In this document: positions 45,440 through 59,200 of the stretch, in pieces
Numbering within the stretch: position 1 is the stretch's first letter
How the letters are laid out: each line of letters opens with the position of its first letter
Assembly: GCA_007844125.1 (NCBI GenBank)
Contig: CM017564.1
Span: 15,933,735-15,997,734, forward strand
Length of the DNA stretch: 64,000 bases
Source of the DNA: Sinonovacula constricta
Lineage: Eukaryota; Mollusca; Bivalvia; Cardiida; Solecurtidae
Direction: 5' to 3'
Notes under the pieces: model-generated
Databases searched by the model: none
What the model saw: only the letters and a program-made list of their open reading frames with translations
What the model was told of the DNA's origin: nothing
Position numbers and translations under genes: made by a program

Positions 45440-47930
45440 TAACAAATCTACAATAAAGTGAATAATGCAAGGGTTCCTTACAGGACTGCACCATTTCCTC
45501 CCTACAACACCTATCTAATTATACCACTATATTATTTACTTATTTACAATTTTAAAATTATTGAAACTGAACAATACCATATTGTAAATGTCTCTTACAG
45601 GACTACAATGTTTCTGCCCTACATCTATCTGATTGTATCATGTTCACATAAATATTTTACTTAAAAGATGTCCTTGACATTATTGATCGCACTCATGCAG
45701 CCAATAGTGCAGATACTGATCAGACAACCCCACACCCATTCTAAGTCACCATTCTTGCACAGGCAAGCAAAATCCTTAATTTTATTAAGAGACTCCAAAG
45801 CAGACAGTGTAGATCCTGATCAGCCAGCCCCAATCTAATATGAATTCTAAGTGAGTTTCTTACACCATTATTTAAATTCTTTATTTTGGATAAGAGATTC
45901 AGCTGTGAATAGTGTAGATCCTGATCAGACAGCCACAATCTAATATGAATTCTCAGTCAGTTTTTACACTGTTATACAAGTTCCTTATTTTGGGTAAGAG
46001 ATTCAGCTGTGAATAGTGTAGATCCTGATCAGACAGCTGCCCCACAGCATCATTAAATATGTACTTTATGTATGGAATTGTTAAGTAAAATAAATTAAAC
46101 AATGCAATTTCGATAAGGGTCAAACAAGACTGCACTGTTTCTGCAAAACAACATTTGACCATACTGGATAAATTATTATTTTTATAATAAGAACAACTCT
46201 ACGACATATGAAACAATGCAATTTTGTAAGGGTGGCTCATAAAACTGCCATGTTTCTGCCAAAGATCTGCTTATAATAGATAAAGTTATTTCACTTTTAA
46301 ATTGAGTTTAAATACTTTGACAATAAACTGAACAATATATAGTTCGTAAGGACAGCAGTGTTCCTGCTCTACAACATGCTGTCATTATTCGCATGATTTT
46401 TTTTACTAATGTATTAAATTATAACACAATGGAATTTTCGTTAAAGGGTTTGTAACGAGGCTGCTCTATTTCTACCCTACCACATAATTTGATTGTATTC
46501 AACTCAAAACTTATGTACTTACTTGAAACAAATCTATAAATAAGAAAGAAAGCAATTTTATAAGCATTGCTTTTAAGAATGCACTGTAGATCAAATATAT
46601 TTTTCCAAATTTATGTTAAATTAAACTATTCTATCTTCTAAACAGATGATATTCTGTAAATTATGTATTTAATTAGAACAAATCTACAATAAATGAAACA
46701 ATACAATTTCATTAAAGGTTTTGTATTGAGATCTAATTGTTTCTACATGTACTACAAATTTTTATATGTATTTAACTCAATCTTATGTATTTAATTGAAA
46801 TAATTCTATGACATATAAAAGAGTGCAATTGTGTAAGGGTTGCTTACAAGACTGCACTGTTTCTGCTATACAATATCGAATCATATTTTTTTTTTAAATG
46901 TACTTTCTTTTATTTGTTAACTGTTTAAACTACAACCATTTTACAACAAATGAAACAATGCAATATCGTAAAGGGTCTGTTACGAGACTGCACTGTTTCT
47001 GCCCTACAACATCTATATGATATTGCTACATGTGTAATCATTTTATTCAGTAAGCCATGTATTATAACAATTCTTCAATGAATTAAACAATGCAAATTTG
47101 TAAGACTGCACTGTTCTTCTACCTAATAAAATCTTATTATTCCTAATTTTATTCTTTTATCTGTGTACTAAATTGTAAAAAAATCTACAATAAATGAAAC
47201 AATGCAATTTTATAAGATGTGCTACATGTAATGAAACTGCACTGTTTCATCCCTACAACAACCTACAGTAATAATTAATTAATTGAGTTTTATTTAATGT
47301 TTATGTTATTTTGTTATAACACGTCTACAATAAATGAAACAATGCAATGTCATAAGGGTCACTTACAAGACCACACTGTTTCTGTCCTGAAACAACTTAT
47401 AATTTATTAACTAATTATATTTAATGTTTAATTGTACTTATGCACTAAGAAGAAATAACAAATCTACAATAAATGAAACAATGCAATGTCGTAAGGGTCA
47501 GCTACATTAACTATCTTATCATATAATTCTCACTACAGTATTTCACTTATGATTTGAATTCAACAATTTTACAATATTTGAAACAATGCAATGTTGTAAG
47601 GGTCTCTTACAACACTGCATTGTTTCTGCTCTATACTGTATTCACTATATTATATTATTTTTGTATTAAATTCTAACAATTCTAACAATTTTACAACATT
47701 TGAAACAATGCAATATCGAAAGGGTCTCTTACACGACTGCAGTGTTTCTGCCCTACACTATCTATCCTATTTTACCATATTATCAATATTACTTTACCTA
47801 TGTATTAAATTCTAACAATTTTAAAATAACTGAAGCAATGTATTTTCATAACATTTTTATTACAGAAAATTGTTTCTGCCCTACAATGTTCGATCAAGAT
47901 GTATTTATATTAGTATTTTAACATATGTAG
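45440..47930. repeat. Degenerate tandem array, about 105-145-bp units
   Basis: About 18 units share TCTACAATAAATGAAACAAT, GCAATTTCGTAAGGGT and ACAAGACTGCACTGTTTCTG + CCCTACAAC, with AT-rich spacers of varied length. A second set of three 107-111-bp units at about 45700-46042 (GTGTAGATCCTGATCAGACA, AAGAGATTCAGCTGTGAAT) is embedded. Divergence between units is much larger than in the other arrays, so this one is old. Confidence 0.85.
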
Positions 47931-48039
47931 GTTATATCACAAAAATACAACCAAGTGAACATGATAGATGCAAAATTATTTTGCTAAGTAGAACCTAAAA
48001 TAATAATCATACAAAGAAGTGTGGTATCATCAATATTAT

Positions 48040-48290
48040 GTTTGTTTATTTGTTAATTGGGTTCATCATCCAACCAACAGTATTTTAGTTACAATGTATC
48101 TGGAGACGGTGTCCACTTGCTGCCTTAACTGCTTATAGCATGCCGTGAACAACTGGCATGATACCTACACCGAGTCACACTTATATTTGAGCACTAGTAA
48201 GGGAGCTATACCACTACCATTCTTTTTTATAACCTGGTATGTCCCGTCCCGGGATCAAAACCCAGGGCCTCCTGTACCTGGAGCCAACAC
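48040..48290 (-). mobile_element. Family A SINE, diverged
   Basis: GTTCATCATCCAACCAACAG, ATCTGGAGACGGTGTCCACT and GGGAGCTATACCACTACCAT identify the family. The head is truncated at GGAGCCAACAC. No clean target duplication is seen. Confidence 0.75.
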
Positions 48291-48454
48291 ATACAATACT
48301 ATTTGACAAAGCTGATTAAAGATTAAATCTTCTTTAATCCATAGTATGCTATATTTATAAATGAGTAATATAAAACCGGAGTTATTTATTGATCTGGGTC
48401 TACACAATTGGCATTAATACATCACAGTGACAAATTATGACCCTTATAGCAAAG

Positions 48455-48656
48455 TCCAGCTATTTGGTGGAGGAAGAATCCACACAAATATCTGGGTAGA
48501 ACCACCGGCACACTGCAAGTCAGCTGGAAGACCTTTCCATATTAATTCCTTCTCCTCAACCGGGACTCCATGCGGTGAGAGGCTAAGCAGTCAGGAATCT
48601 GCGACTCTACCACTATGTCCCGGATGCCCCGCCCCGCATAACCCTTTTAATTTCTT
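48455..48656 (-). mobile_element. Family C SINE
   Basis: TGGGTAGAACCACCGGCACA, CTGCAAGTCAGCTGGAAGAC and the head segment GTGAGAGGCTAAGCAGTCAG...CATGTCCCGG-like at the right. In the minus sense this is the same body as 11336-11590. Confidence 0.7.
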
Positions 48657-49611
48657 GTTTTAAAGTATAAGGGCTAAAACATCTTTTCAGACAACTTTTA
48701 AACTTGTGAAACAGTGCATGGATGTTTACAAGACAGCATTTCATATTTATCCTAACATTCTTATATATTATGAGGGTTTTATTCCTAATGCAATTGTAGC
48801 AAGAAGATCAAGTCACTTTTAGTTATCTGTATTGCATAAATACATGTGCACATATTCTACCATAAAGTCTATACTATACCAAGGTTATTGTAATGAACCA
48901 ATTCAATGTTAGATTGGGCCTCATTGCAGCTATACAGTTTCTATCTCATCTGTCTACTTTCTATGTGCTATTGTTTAAACTATCACTAAAACTAAAAGAT
49001 TCCAAATATGAGAAAACATTGTTGTGTATGTATACTCCAGATACTGAACTGCTTGTACATGTACCTTAAACAAATCCTCTACCTGCACCATTATCACAGC
49101 TTTCACAGTGAGAGATATCCCTTTTACCCTGTAGTTGGCAGTGATTAACCCTTTTTCAAATTTGTTCAGTATTGTCATATTCAAATATGCTAAAGCAACT
49201 CACATGAAGGCATATTTTGTATTTCAAATTATTTATATTCTTTCAAATTAAGAGATGAATTACTTATTATGCTTGACTTGTTGTCCTCATTTAAGTATGT
49301 TTTTTTTTCTCCATGTAAAGCTGATCATGTATTGAGAAATATGATCTTCACTTGGTCCCAGAGAGGGAGACTGAGGCTCCCAGAGAGGGAGCAAATGTGC
49401 ATTAAATTGATCATGGGAGTTATTTGTAATACCAATATGTGTTATTATATCATTAATAATAATAACTTTAGCAATTAGATCTACTTTAAAATATGTTTTA
49501 TTTTATAAATTTAGTTTAAAAAATAAAATATTTAAGGTTATCATCTAACTTAAATTGTCTGGTTTGGTTTTTAACTTGTGGCATATAAAAAATGTTGTAG
49601 TTTTTTTGTTA
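48657..49611. other. Non-coding stretch
   Basis: AT-rich, with no credible ORF. CCCAGAGAGGGAG is repeated at 49358 and 49379. Confidence 0.4.
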
Positions 49612-49835
49612 CATTGCACAGACACAACTATGGTCATATTGTCATTATCGAGCTTATTATTAGTAAAGCTAGACCCCAGACTTATGCTTAGGTAGAACCA
49701 CTGGCACACCACAGATTAACTGGAAAACCTCTCCACATGAACCTTTTTGCCAAAGCAAGACTCGAACCCACACAGTGAGAAGCTGAGTAGTTACAAGTCT
49801 CTGACTGTTAACTGCTCGGAACCCGCACAAAAAAT
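49612..49835 (-). mobile_element. Family C SINE
   Basis: The tail side TTACATTGCACAGACACAAC is followed by GTAGAACCACTGGCACACCA, AGATTAACTGGAAAACCTCT, GACTCGAACCCACACAGTGAG (B-box complement) and the head to about 49835. Its middle part closely parallels the founder at 53455 and the 43-44-bp satellite. Confidence 0.75.
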
Positions 49836-50305
49836 AAAAGCCAAAGTTATTGTTTAAAGAAAAGGGAAGTACCAACAATACTTGCTTGATTAGTTTCAAA
49901 GTTTAATTTGAATTTAAATGAAAACTTACAGAATTTGTATACCTCATTAAGATAAGTTTGATTTAATTTGAAATAATGATTAATACATATTAAAGCACAA
50001 AAAACGGCCAACTTAATTTTAAAGTTAGTTACAAGAGAGTCCTATACATGTGTGGGAACAGTATTGTTCGTTTAATTGTTGTTAATTTATAAAAATGTGT
50101 ATTTTGCTCACAACTGTTAGACAAGGTATCCCCAATAAAATATAAACTTAGTTATTTTTTACAACTACATGCACAGGGTAACAAGACATATTGCTTTAGA
50201 CTAAGCAACAAACAGTTCAGATCTAGATCAGACATTTCCCAGTGGGAGCAGACTGATCTGGATATATAAAATATAAGCTGAATAAATGATTATTGTTTAT
50301 TGAGT
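49836..50305. other. Non-coding stretch
   Basis: AT-rich. A GATCTAGATCAGACATTTCC motif near 50219 resembles the 45.7-kb dispersed motif. No gene seen. Confidence 0.4.
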
Positions 50306-50621
50306 TTGTTTGTTTATTGGGTTTATCGTCCCACCAACAGTATTTCAGTTATCTGGAGACAGTGTTCACTTGAAGCAGATATAGTGCTGCTTTTACTGTG
50401 TATAGCATGCCGTGAACACCTGGCATGATACCACAATCAGTCACATTAGCCTGACACCGGTCCAACCAGTCTTGGAAATACCCTTATATTTACTTAAGCG
50501 TTAGCATGGGAGCTATACCACTACCTTTTTTAATGAATCTGGTATGTTGCGGCCCTGGTTCGAACCCAGGGCCTCCTGTACCTGGAGCCGACATTCTACC
50601 GATTGTGCTACTAGGTCCGGT
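50306..50621 (-). mobile_element. tRNA-derived SINE (family A), full length
   Basis: TTTATTGGGTTTATCGTCCC at the tail and GTTCGAACCCAGGGCC at the B-box. The head CGGACCTAGTAGCACAATCG (minus strand) is complete at about 50621. It closely resembles the copy at 9514-9812. Confidence 0.85.
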
Positions 50622-51624
50622 ATGAATATATAATTAGTCTGTTTATATGGTAAAATGCAGTTAAGATTAGCTGTTCAATATTTTTAAACTTCAGGAAAAT
50701 AAATTAAACATGGTGGAAAATACACATTAATATTTAGACTTTAACCTGATAAAAAGCCTAAATTTGTCAAAACATATGTGTTCTTATCAGGCTTAATGTC
50801 AAGATGTTGGGATTGTTATTTTATTCCACTACAATATCACAACTCCTTTTACCACCTGAAAATGTAAACGGTCAGTTTATGTCATGAAATGCAGTTAAGT
50901 TTGTTTAATATTTTCAAACTTTAGTCAAACAGTTCAAAGATGATGGAAGATACACATTTAAATTTTTATTTAACCTCACAAAAAGCTAAGATCTATTTCA
51001 AAAAACAACAACACAGGTTACTTCGAGTGAGATATATTATTGAACTTAGGTTAGCCATGTATACTGTATATACTAATATATGTTTTACTATATCAAGGGG
51101 AGAGCAGATACTTAGTTGCTCAACCCTTCTGTCATTTTATATCATGTTATAACAAAAATACTGTGTACATGGATTTTAAGATAAAATATGTTTAAACTAA
51201 CTTAATACTTGTTTGACAAGGACATTAATGAGAATGTAGATGTCAATATTTTAGTTTTAGTTGGATCGTAATTTATTTACAATGTTCCAGTCATATGGCA
51301 ACTTTAATCGGATTGTTGTTTTTACCATAAATGCATACCATACCTGATCAAGCAATTAAGCAATTCAAAACTTATTTGATAACATATTAGAGGACACATT
51401 GCTAGAGACTCAGTAAATGCAAGGGATCTTGTCCTACACTATTTGCTTAAGCCTGATCAATTAGTAAGTTTAAAGAGTTGACACTTTCACTGATACCACA
51501 ATAAGTTAAATAATTGTTTAACAATTCACTTAGTCTTGTTTAGTCCTTTTAAGCTATGTTTTATCAACCTCATTTATTTTCAAAGACTGAGCACTAAATA
51601 TATGACTTCGGTTTCAAACCTAGA
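50622..51624. other. AT-rich non-coding stretch
   Basis: ATGGTAAAATGCAGTTAAG and CATGAAATGCAGTTAAG blocks at about 50650 and 50885 start two diverged copies of about 230 bp. No gene seen. Confidence 0.4.
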
Positions 51625-51670
51625 CCTCCCCCACCCCCCCACCCCCCCACACCTCCCCCACCCACACGCC
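51625..51670. repeat. C-rich tract (G-quadruplex potential on the minus strand)
   Basis: Runs of four to seven C, broken by A or T, give at least four G-runs in a row on the minus strand. Confidence 0.7.
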
Positions 51671-51757
51671 CAGGTGATCTACTTGTACCTAGTTCTTTTA
51701 ATTTTATTTATTATTTATCGTTATTTAAATTAAATACATCACTGCAAATCAAGTACT

Positions 51758-51835
51758 ACAGACACCAGTAGAACCACCAGTGTACTGCAGATCAGTTGGA
51801 AGACACCTAACATTATGTTATGTCACAGTAAACTC
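51758..51835 (-). mobile_element. Family C SINE fragment
   Basis: GACACCAGTAGAACCACCAG, TGTACTGCAGATCAGTTGGA and AGACACC match the centre of family C. Head and tail are not preserved. Confidence 0.5.
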
Positions 51836-53454
51836 TGCCACACATGTCCTAGGGTTGTTAAACAAAATCAATTGTATCTCACTCTACCTTGTTTAATGTT
51901 CATATTATGAAATAATAAACAAATTATAACTAAGATAATGTGTCTATATATTGTGTCACTTTTCTTCATGATTACAATTGTATGGTAGGGAATTGAATTT
52001 TAAGTTTAGAATTACAGTTCCATGTATACTAGTGGGTGCAAAAATGAAATGTTCATTTTGTTGTAGATACAAACTGTTTTTTTTAAAAATCAGCCATGTT
52101 ACCTGCCACAAGAGAATTTTAAAAAAACATTTTTATAAGACATTAAAACTTCAGAAACTGTTTAAGGAAGTATTTTCATTTTTTATAAGATCAATAACAT
52201 TCATTTTTACCTAATTGTTTAGCAACTTATTATCTTTTCCTAATTGTAACATGTCACTTCCATTTTGAGAGGTGTCTAAGAATAAAAATTACCAATTATT
52301 TGATATCATGCGTAATTATTTTATCATAACTATCATTTAAAATATTAGTATAGTTAATTATCTTTACACTTATTGTCATTTACTAACATTAATTGATTAA
52401 AGATTGTTAATCGTAATTATTTTATCTTAATACATAACTAACCAACATAATCATTATCAACATCATCAACACCATTTTTATAACTTTTTAATAAAATTAC
52501 ATTGTATAAGCGAGTTTTATGATATTTTTCTTATATATATATACTACTAATAATATAATAATTATTTTCATTATTTGATAATAATATTTATATCATTATT
52601 TTACAAATAGTATTTACATTTACTATTTATAAAAACTATCATAATTTTTCATAAAATATAATAATGACAATCTTATTTCTTATACCAATTGTAATGGTTT
52701 AAAATATATGTGAACATATTTGTTCATTACTAATGTATGAAGTTACTTAACAATATTTTTTGTATTGGTTTTTATATCATTTTGATTTCAGTTTTTCAAT
52801 TTCTAAATAGTTATCACAAAATGTTTTCATTCTGATATACAAATGCCACCATAAATAGCCTATTATGTATAAAGCTTTGTTAAATTGGCATGATGGCAGC
52901 CAATGGCAACATATTTTGACATATGGTGACATTAACAAGAAGTATGATTAAATACCACATTTGTATGGTGTTCCTACATCCCTGGGAAACATCAGTCAAG
53001 ATCTGTTGAGTGAAGTCCATCCATAACACTAAATCACTATGTATTAGAATGTCAATGTTCATATATGAACATCGATGCTAGAAGCACAGTTGGGTTGCTG
53101 TAACTTGTTGCTGAAGTTATGATATGGTCACCAGGAGTAGAACTATCAGACTTCCTGGAGTGCTGCTGTAATAAGAATGAAATACAAATGTCAATTTGCT
53201 TTTCATATCAATATTTTCTTGGCTTAGATAAAAAGCATTAGGAAACTCAAAAGAAACACCCCTTTGCAATTGTCTTGCATTATGGAAACAAGCAGTACAA
53301 TAAATAAAATTATTTATAAAAAAAACAACAACAAAAAACAACATTTTAAGTCTAGTAACCAAATCTATAAACAATGTACCGTTTAATGTGTTCAAAGATT
53401 AATAAATACATGTATATTTCTGGGTGTGTTAAGTCGCACGTATAAATAGTTTAG
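51836..53454. other. AT-rich non-coding stretch
   Basis: Very AT-rich, especially 52400-52700. No gene, RNA gene or clear repeat seen. Confidence 0.45.
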
Positions 53455-53623
53455 TTTGTTTTTGTTAAATTGCACTGACATAATTATGGTCATATTGACA
53501 ACATCCACCTTATTATTAGTAGAGGAAGACACCAGACTTTAGTCCAGATAGAACCACTGGCACACTGCAGGTTAGCTGGAGCACCTCCCCATATGATAGT
53601 TCCTGCCTCACCCGGTACTCAAA
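53455..53623 (-). mobile_element. Family C SINE, founder at the edge of the satellite
   Basis: The tail side TTGTTAAATTGCACTGACAT, then ACACCAGACTTTAGTCCAGA, GAACCACTGGCACACTGCAG and GTTAGCTGGAGCACCTCCCC run straight into the first satellite unit. The part that is a B-box in other copies (ACTCGAACCCAC at 49612-49835) appears here as ACTCAAACCCAC, and the sequence then repeats in tandem. The tRNA head is not in the window. Confidence 0.82.
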
Positions 53624-54847
53624 CCCACCTACCCACATGATAGTTCCTGCCTCACCCGGTACTCAAACCCACCTCCCCACATGATAGTTCCTGCCTCACC
53701 CGGTACTCAAACCCACCTCCCCACATGATAGTTCCAGCCTCACCCGGTACTCAAACCCATCTCCCCATATAATAGTTCCTGCCTCAACCGGTACTCAAAC
53801 ACACCTCCCCACATGATAGTTCCTGCCTCACCCGGTACTGAAACCCACCTCACCATATGATAGTTCCTGCCTCACTCGGTACTCAAACCCACCTCCCCAT
53901 ATGATAGTTCCTGCCTCACCCGGTACTCAAACCCACCTACTCACATGATAGTTCCTGCCTCACCCGGTACTCAAACCCACCTCACCACATGATAGTTCCT
54001 GCCTCACTCGGTACTCAAACCCACCTCCCCATATGATAGTTCCTGCCTCACCCGGTACTCAAACCCACCTCCCCATATGATAGTTCCTGCCTCACCCGGT
54101 ACTCAAACCCACCTCCCCACATGATAGTTCCTGCCTCACCCGGTACTCAAACCCACCTCACCACATGATAGTTCCTGCCTCACTCGGTACTCAAACCCAC
54201 CTCCCAATATGATAGTTCCTGCCTCACTCGGTACTCAAACCCACCTACCCACATGAAAGTTCCTGCCTCACCCAGTACTCAAACCCACCTCCCCATATGA
54301 TAGTTCCTGCCTCACCCGGTTCTCAAACCCACCTCCCCATATGATAGTTACTGCCTCGCCCTGTACTCAAACCCACCTCCCCATATGATAGTTCCTGCCA
54401 CAGTGGTACTCAAACCCACCTCCCCATATGATAGTTCCTGCCTCACCCGGTACTCAAACCCACCTCACCATATGATAGTTCCTGCCTCGCCCTGTACTCA
54501 AACTCACCTCCCAACATGATAGTTCCTGCCTCACCCGGTACTCAAACCCACCGCCCCATATGATAGTTCCTGCCTCGCCCTGTACTCAAACCCACCTCCC
54601 CATATGATAGTTCCTGCATCACCCGGTACTCAAACCCAACTCCCCATATGATAGTTCCTGCCTCACCCGGTACTCACACCTACCTCACCACATGATAGTT
54701 CCTGCCTCACTCGGTACTCAAACCCACCTCCCAACATGATAGTTCCTTCCTCACCCGGTACTCAAACCCGCCTCACCACATGATAGTTCCTGCCTCACCC
54801 AGTACTCAAACCCACCTCCCCACATGATAGTTCCTGCCTCACCCGGT

Positions 54848-57800
54848 ACTCACTCCCACCTCCCCATATGATAGTTCCTGCCTCACCCGGTACTCAAACC
54901 CACCTCCCCACATGATAGTTCCTGCCTCAGTGGTACTCAAACCCACCTCCCAACATGATAGTTCTTGCCTCAGTGGTACTCAAACCCACCTCCCCACATG
55001 ATAGTTCCTGACTCACCCGGTACTCACACCCACCTACCCACATGATAGTTCCTGCCTCACCCGGTACTCAAACCCACCTCCCCATATGATAGTTCCTGCC
55101 TCACCCGGTACTCAAACCCACCTCCCCACGTGATAGTTCCTGCCTCACTCGGTACTCAAACCCACCTCCCCATATGATAGTTCCTGCCTCACCCGGTACT
55201 CAAACCCACCTCCCCATATGATAGTTCCTGCCTCACCCGGTACTCAAACCCACCTCACCACATGAGTTCCTGCCTCACCCAGTACTCAAACCCACCTCAC
55301 CACATGATAGTTCCTGCCTCACTCGGTACTCAAACCCACCTCCCAACATGATAGTTCCTGCCTCACCCGGTACTCAAACCCACCTCCCCATATGATAGTT
55401 CCTGCCTCACCCGGTACTCAAACCCACCTCACCACATGATAGTTCCTGCCTCACCCGGTACTCAAACCCACCTCCCCATATGATAGTTCCTGCCTCGCCC
55501 TGTACTCAAACCCACCTCCCCATATGATAGTTCCTGCCTCGCCCTGTACTCAAACCCACCTTCCCATATGATAGTTCCTGCCACAGTGGTACTCAAACCC
55601 ACCTCCCCATATGATAGTTCCTGCCTCACCCGGTACTCAAACCCACCTCCCCATATGATAGTTCCTGCCTCGCCCTGTACTCAAACTCACCTCCCAACAT
55701 GATAGTTCCTGCCTCACCCGGTACTCAAACCCACCTCCCCATATGATAGTGCCTGCCTCGCCCTGTGCTAAAACCCACCTCCCCATATGATAGTTCCTGC
55801 ATCACCCGGTACTCAAACCCAACTCCCCATATGATAGTTCCTGCCTCACCCGGTACTCACACCCACCTCACCACATGATAGTTCCTGCCTCACCCGGTAC
55901 TCAAACCCACCTCCCAACATGATAGTTCCTTCCTCACCCGGTACTCAAACCCACCTCACCACATGATAGTTCCTGCCTCACCCAGTACTCAAACCCACCT
56001 CCCCACATGATAGTTCCTGACTCACCCGGTACTCACACCCACCTCCCAACATGATAGTTCCTGCATCACCCGGTACTCAAACCCACCTCCCCATATGATA
56101 GTTCCTGCCTCACCCGGTACTCAAACCCACCCACCCATATGATAGTTCATGCCTCACACGGTACTCAAACCCACCTCCCCACATGATAGTTCCTGCCTCA
56201 GTGGTACTCAAACCCACCTCCCCATATCATAGTTCCTGCCTCACCCGGTACTCAAACCCACCTACCCACATGATAGTTCCTGCCTCACCCGGTACTCAAA
56301 CCCACCTCCCCATATGATAGTTCCTGCCTCACCCGGTACTCAAACCCACCTCACCACATGATAGTTCCTGCCTCACCCGGTACTCAAACCCACCTCCCCA
56401 TATGATAGTTCCTGCCTCACTCGGTACTCAAACCCACCTCCCCATATGATAGTTCCTGCCTCACCCGGTACTCAAACCCACCTACCCATATGATAGTTCC
56501 TGCCTCACCCGGTACTCAAACCCACCTCACCACATAATAGTTCCTGCCTCACCCAGTACTCAAACCCACCTTCCCATATGATAGTTCCTGCCACAGTGGT
56601 ACTCAAACCCACCTCCCCATATGATAGTTCCTGCCTCACCCGGTACTCAAACCCACCTCACCATATGATAGTTCTTGCCTCGCCCTGTACTCAAACTCAC
56701 CTCCCAACATGATAATTCCTGCCTCACCCGGTACTCAAACCCACCTCCCCATATGATAGTGCCTGCCTCGCCCTGTGCTAAAACCCACCTCCCCATATGA
56801 TAGTTCCTGCATCACCCGGTACTCAAACCCAACTCCCCATATGATAGTTCCTGCCTCACCCGGTACTCACACCCTCCTCACCACATGATAGTTCCTGCCT
56901 CACCCGGTACTCAAACCCACCTCCCAACAAGATAGTTCCTTCCTCACCCGGTACTCAAACCCACCTCACCACATGATAGTTCCTGCCTCACCCAGTACTC
57001 AAACCCACCTCCCCACATGATAGTTCCTGCCTCACCCGGTACTCACTCCCACCTCCCCATATGATAGTTCCTGCCTCACCCGGTACTCAAACCCACCTCC
57101 CCACATGATAGTTCCTGCCTCAGTGGTACTCAAACCCTACTCCCAACATGATAGTTCTTGCCTCAGTGGTACTCAAACCCACCTCCCCACATGATAGTTC
57201 CTGACTCACCCGGTACTCACACCCACCTCCCCACATGATAGTTCCTGCCTCACCCGGTACTCAAACCCACCTCCCCATATGATAGTTCCTGCCTCAGTGG
57301 TACTCAAACCCACCTCCCCATATGATAGTTCCTGCCTCACCCGGTACTCAAACCCACCTCCCCACATGATAGTTCCTGCCTCAGTGGTACTCAAACCCAC
57401 CTCCCCATCTGATAGTTCCTGCCTCACCCGGTACTCAAACCCACCTACCCACATGATAGTTCCTGCCTCACCCGGTACTCAAACCCACCTCCCCATATGA
57501 TAGTTCCTGGCTCACCCGGTACTCAAACCCACCTCACCACATGATAGTTCCTGCCTCACCCGGTACTCAAACCCACCTCCCCATATGATAGTTCCTGCCT
57601 CACTCGGTACTCAAACCCACCTCCCCATATGATAGTTCCTGCCTCACCCGGTACTCAAACCCACCTACCCATATGATAGTTCCTGCCTCACCCGGTACTC
57701 AAACCCACCTCACCACATAATAGTTCCTGCCTCACCCAGTACTCAAACCCACCTCACCATATGATAGTTCCTGCCTCACTCGGTACTCAAACCCACCTCC

Positions 57801-59200
57801 CCATATGATAGTTCCTGCCTCACCCGGTACTCAAACCCACCTACCCATATGATAGTTCCTGCCTCACCCGGTACTCAAACCCACCTCACCACATAATAGT
57901 TCCTGCCTCACCCAGTACTCAAACCCACCTTCCCATATGATAGTTCCTGCCACAGTGGTACTCAAACCCACCTCCCCATATGATAGTTCCTGCCTCACCC
58001 GGTACTCAAACCCACCTCCCCATATGATAGTTCCTGCCTCGCCCTGTACTCAAACTCACCTCCCAACATGATAATTCCTGCCTCACCCGGTACTCAAACC
58101 CACCTCCCCATATGATAGTGCCTGCCTCGCCCTGTGCTAAAACCCACCTCCCCATATGATAGTTCCTGCATCACCCGGTACTCAAACCCAACTCCCCATA
58201 TCATAGTTCCTGCCTCACCCGGTACTCAAACCCCCCTCCCCATATGATAGTTCCTGCCTCACCCGGTACTCAAACCCACCTCCCAACAAGATAGTTCCTT
58301 CCTCACCCGGTACTCAAACCCACCTCACCACATGATAGTTCCTGCCTCACCCAGTACTCAAACCCATCTCCCCACATGATAGTTCCTGCCTCACCCGGTA
58401 CTCACTCCCACCTCCCCATATGATAGTTCCTGCCTCACCCGGTACTCAAACCCACCTCCCCACATGATAGTTCCTGCCTCAGTGGTACTCAAACCCTACT
58501 CCCAACATGATAGTTCTTGCCTCAGTGGTACTCAAACCCACCTCCCCACATGATAGTTCCTGACTCACCCGGTACTCACACCCACCTCCCAACATGATAG
58601 TTCCTGCCTCACCCGGTACTCAAACCCACCTCCCCAAAAGATAGTTCCTGCCTCAGTGGTACTCAAACCCACCTCCCCATATGATAGTTCCTGCCTCACC
58701 CGGTACTCACACCCACCTCCCAACATGATAGTTCCTGCCTCACCCGGTACTCAAACCCACCTCCCCATATGATAGTTCCTGCCTCACCCGGTACTCAAAC
58801 CCACATCCCCATATGATAGTTCCTGCCTCACCCGGTACTCAAACCCACCTCCCCACATGATAGTTCCTGCCTCAGTGGTACTCAAACCCACCTCCCCATA
58901 TGATAGTTCCTGCCTCACCCGGTACTCAAACCCACCTCCCCACATGATAGTTCCTGCCTCACCCGGTACTCAAACCCACCTCCCCATATGATAGTTCCTG
59001 CCTCACCCGGTACTCAAACCCACCTCACCACATGATAGTTCCTGCCTCACCCGGTACTCAAACCCACCTCCCCATATGACAGTTCCTGCCTCACTCGGTA
59101 CTCAAACCCACCTCCCCATATGATAGTTCCTGCCTCACCCGGTACTCATACCCACCTACCCATATGATAGTTCCTGCCTCACCCGGTACTCAAACCCACC
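54848..59200. repeat. Older higher-order blocks (shift 1359 and others)
   Basis: The rare variant ACTCACTCCC is at 54848, 57041 and 58400. The rare GCCTGCCTCGCCCTGTGCTA is at 55751, 56761 and 58120. Both variants are shifted by 1359 bp between the last two positions, so a block of about 31 units was duplicated. Confidence 0.75.
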
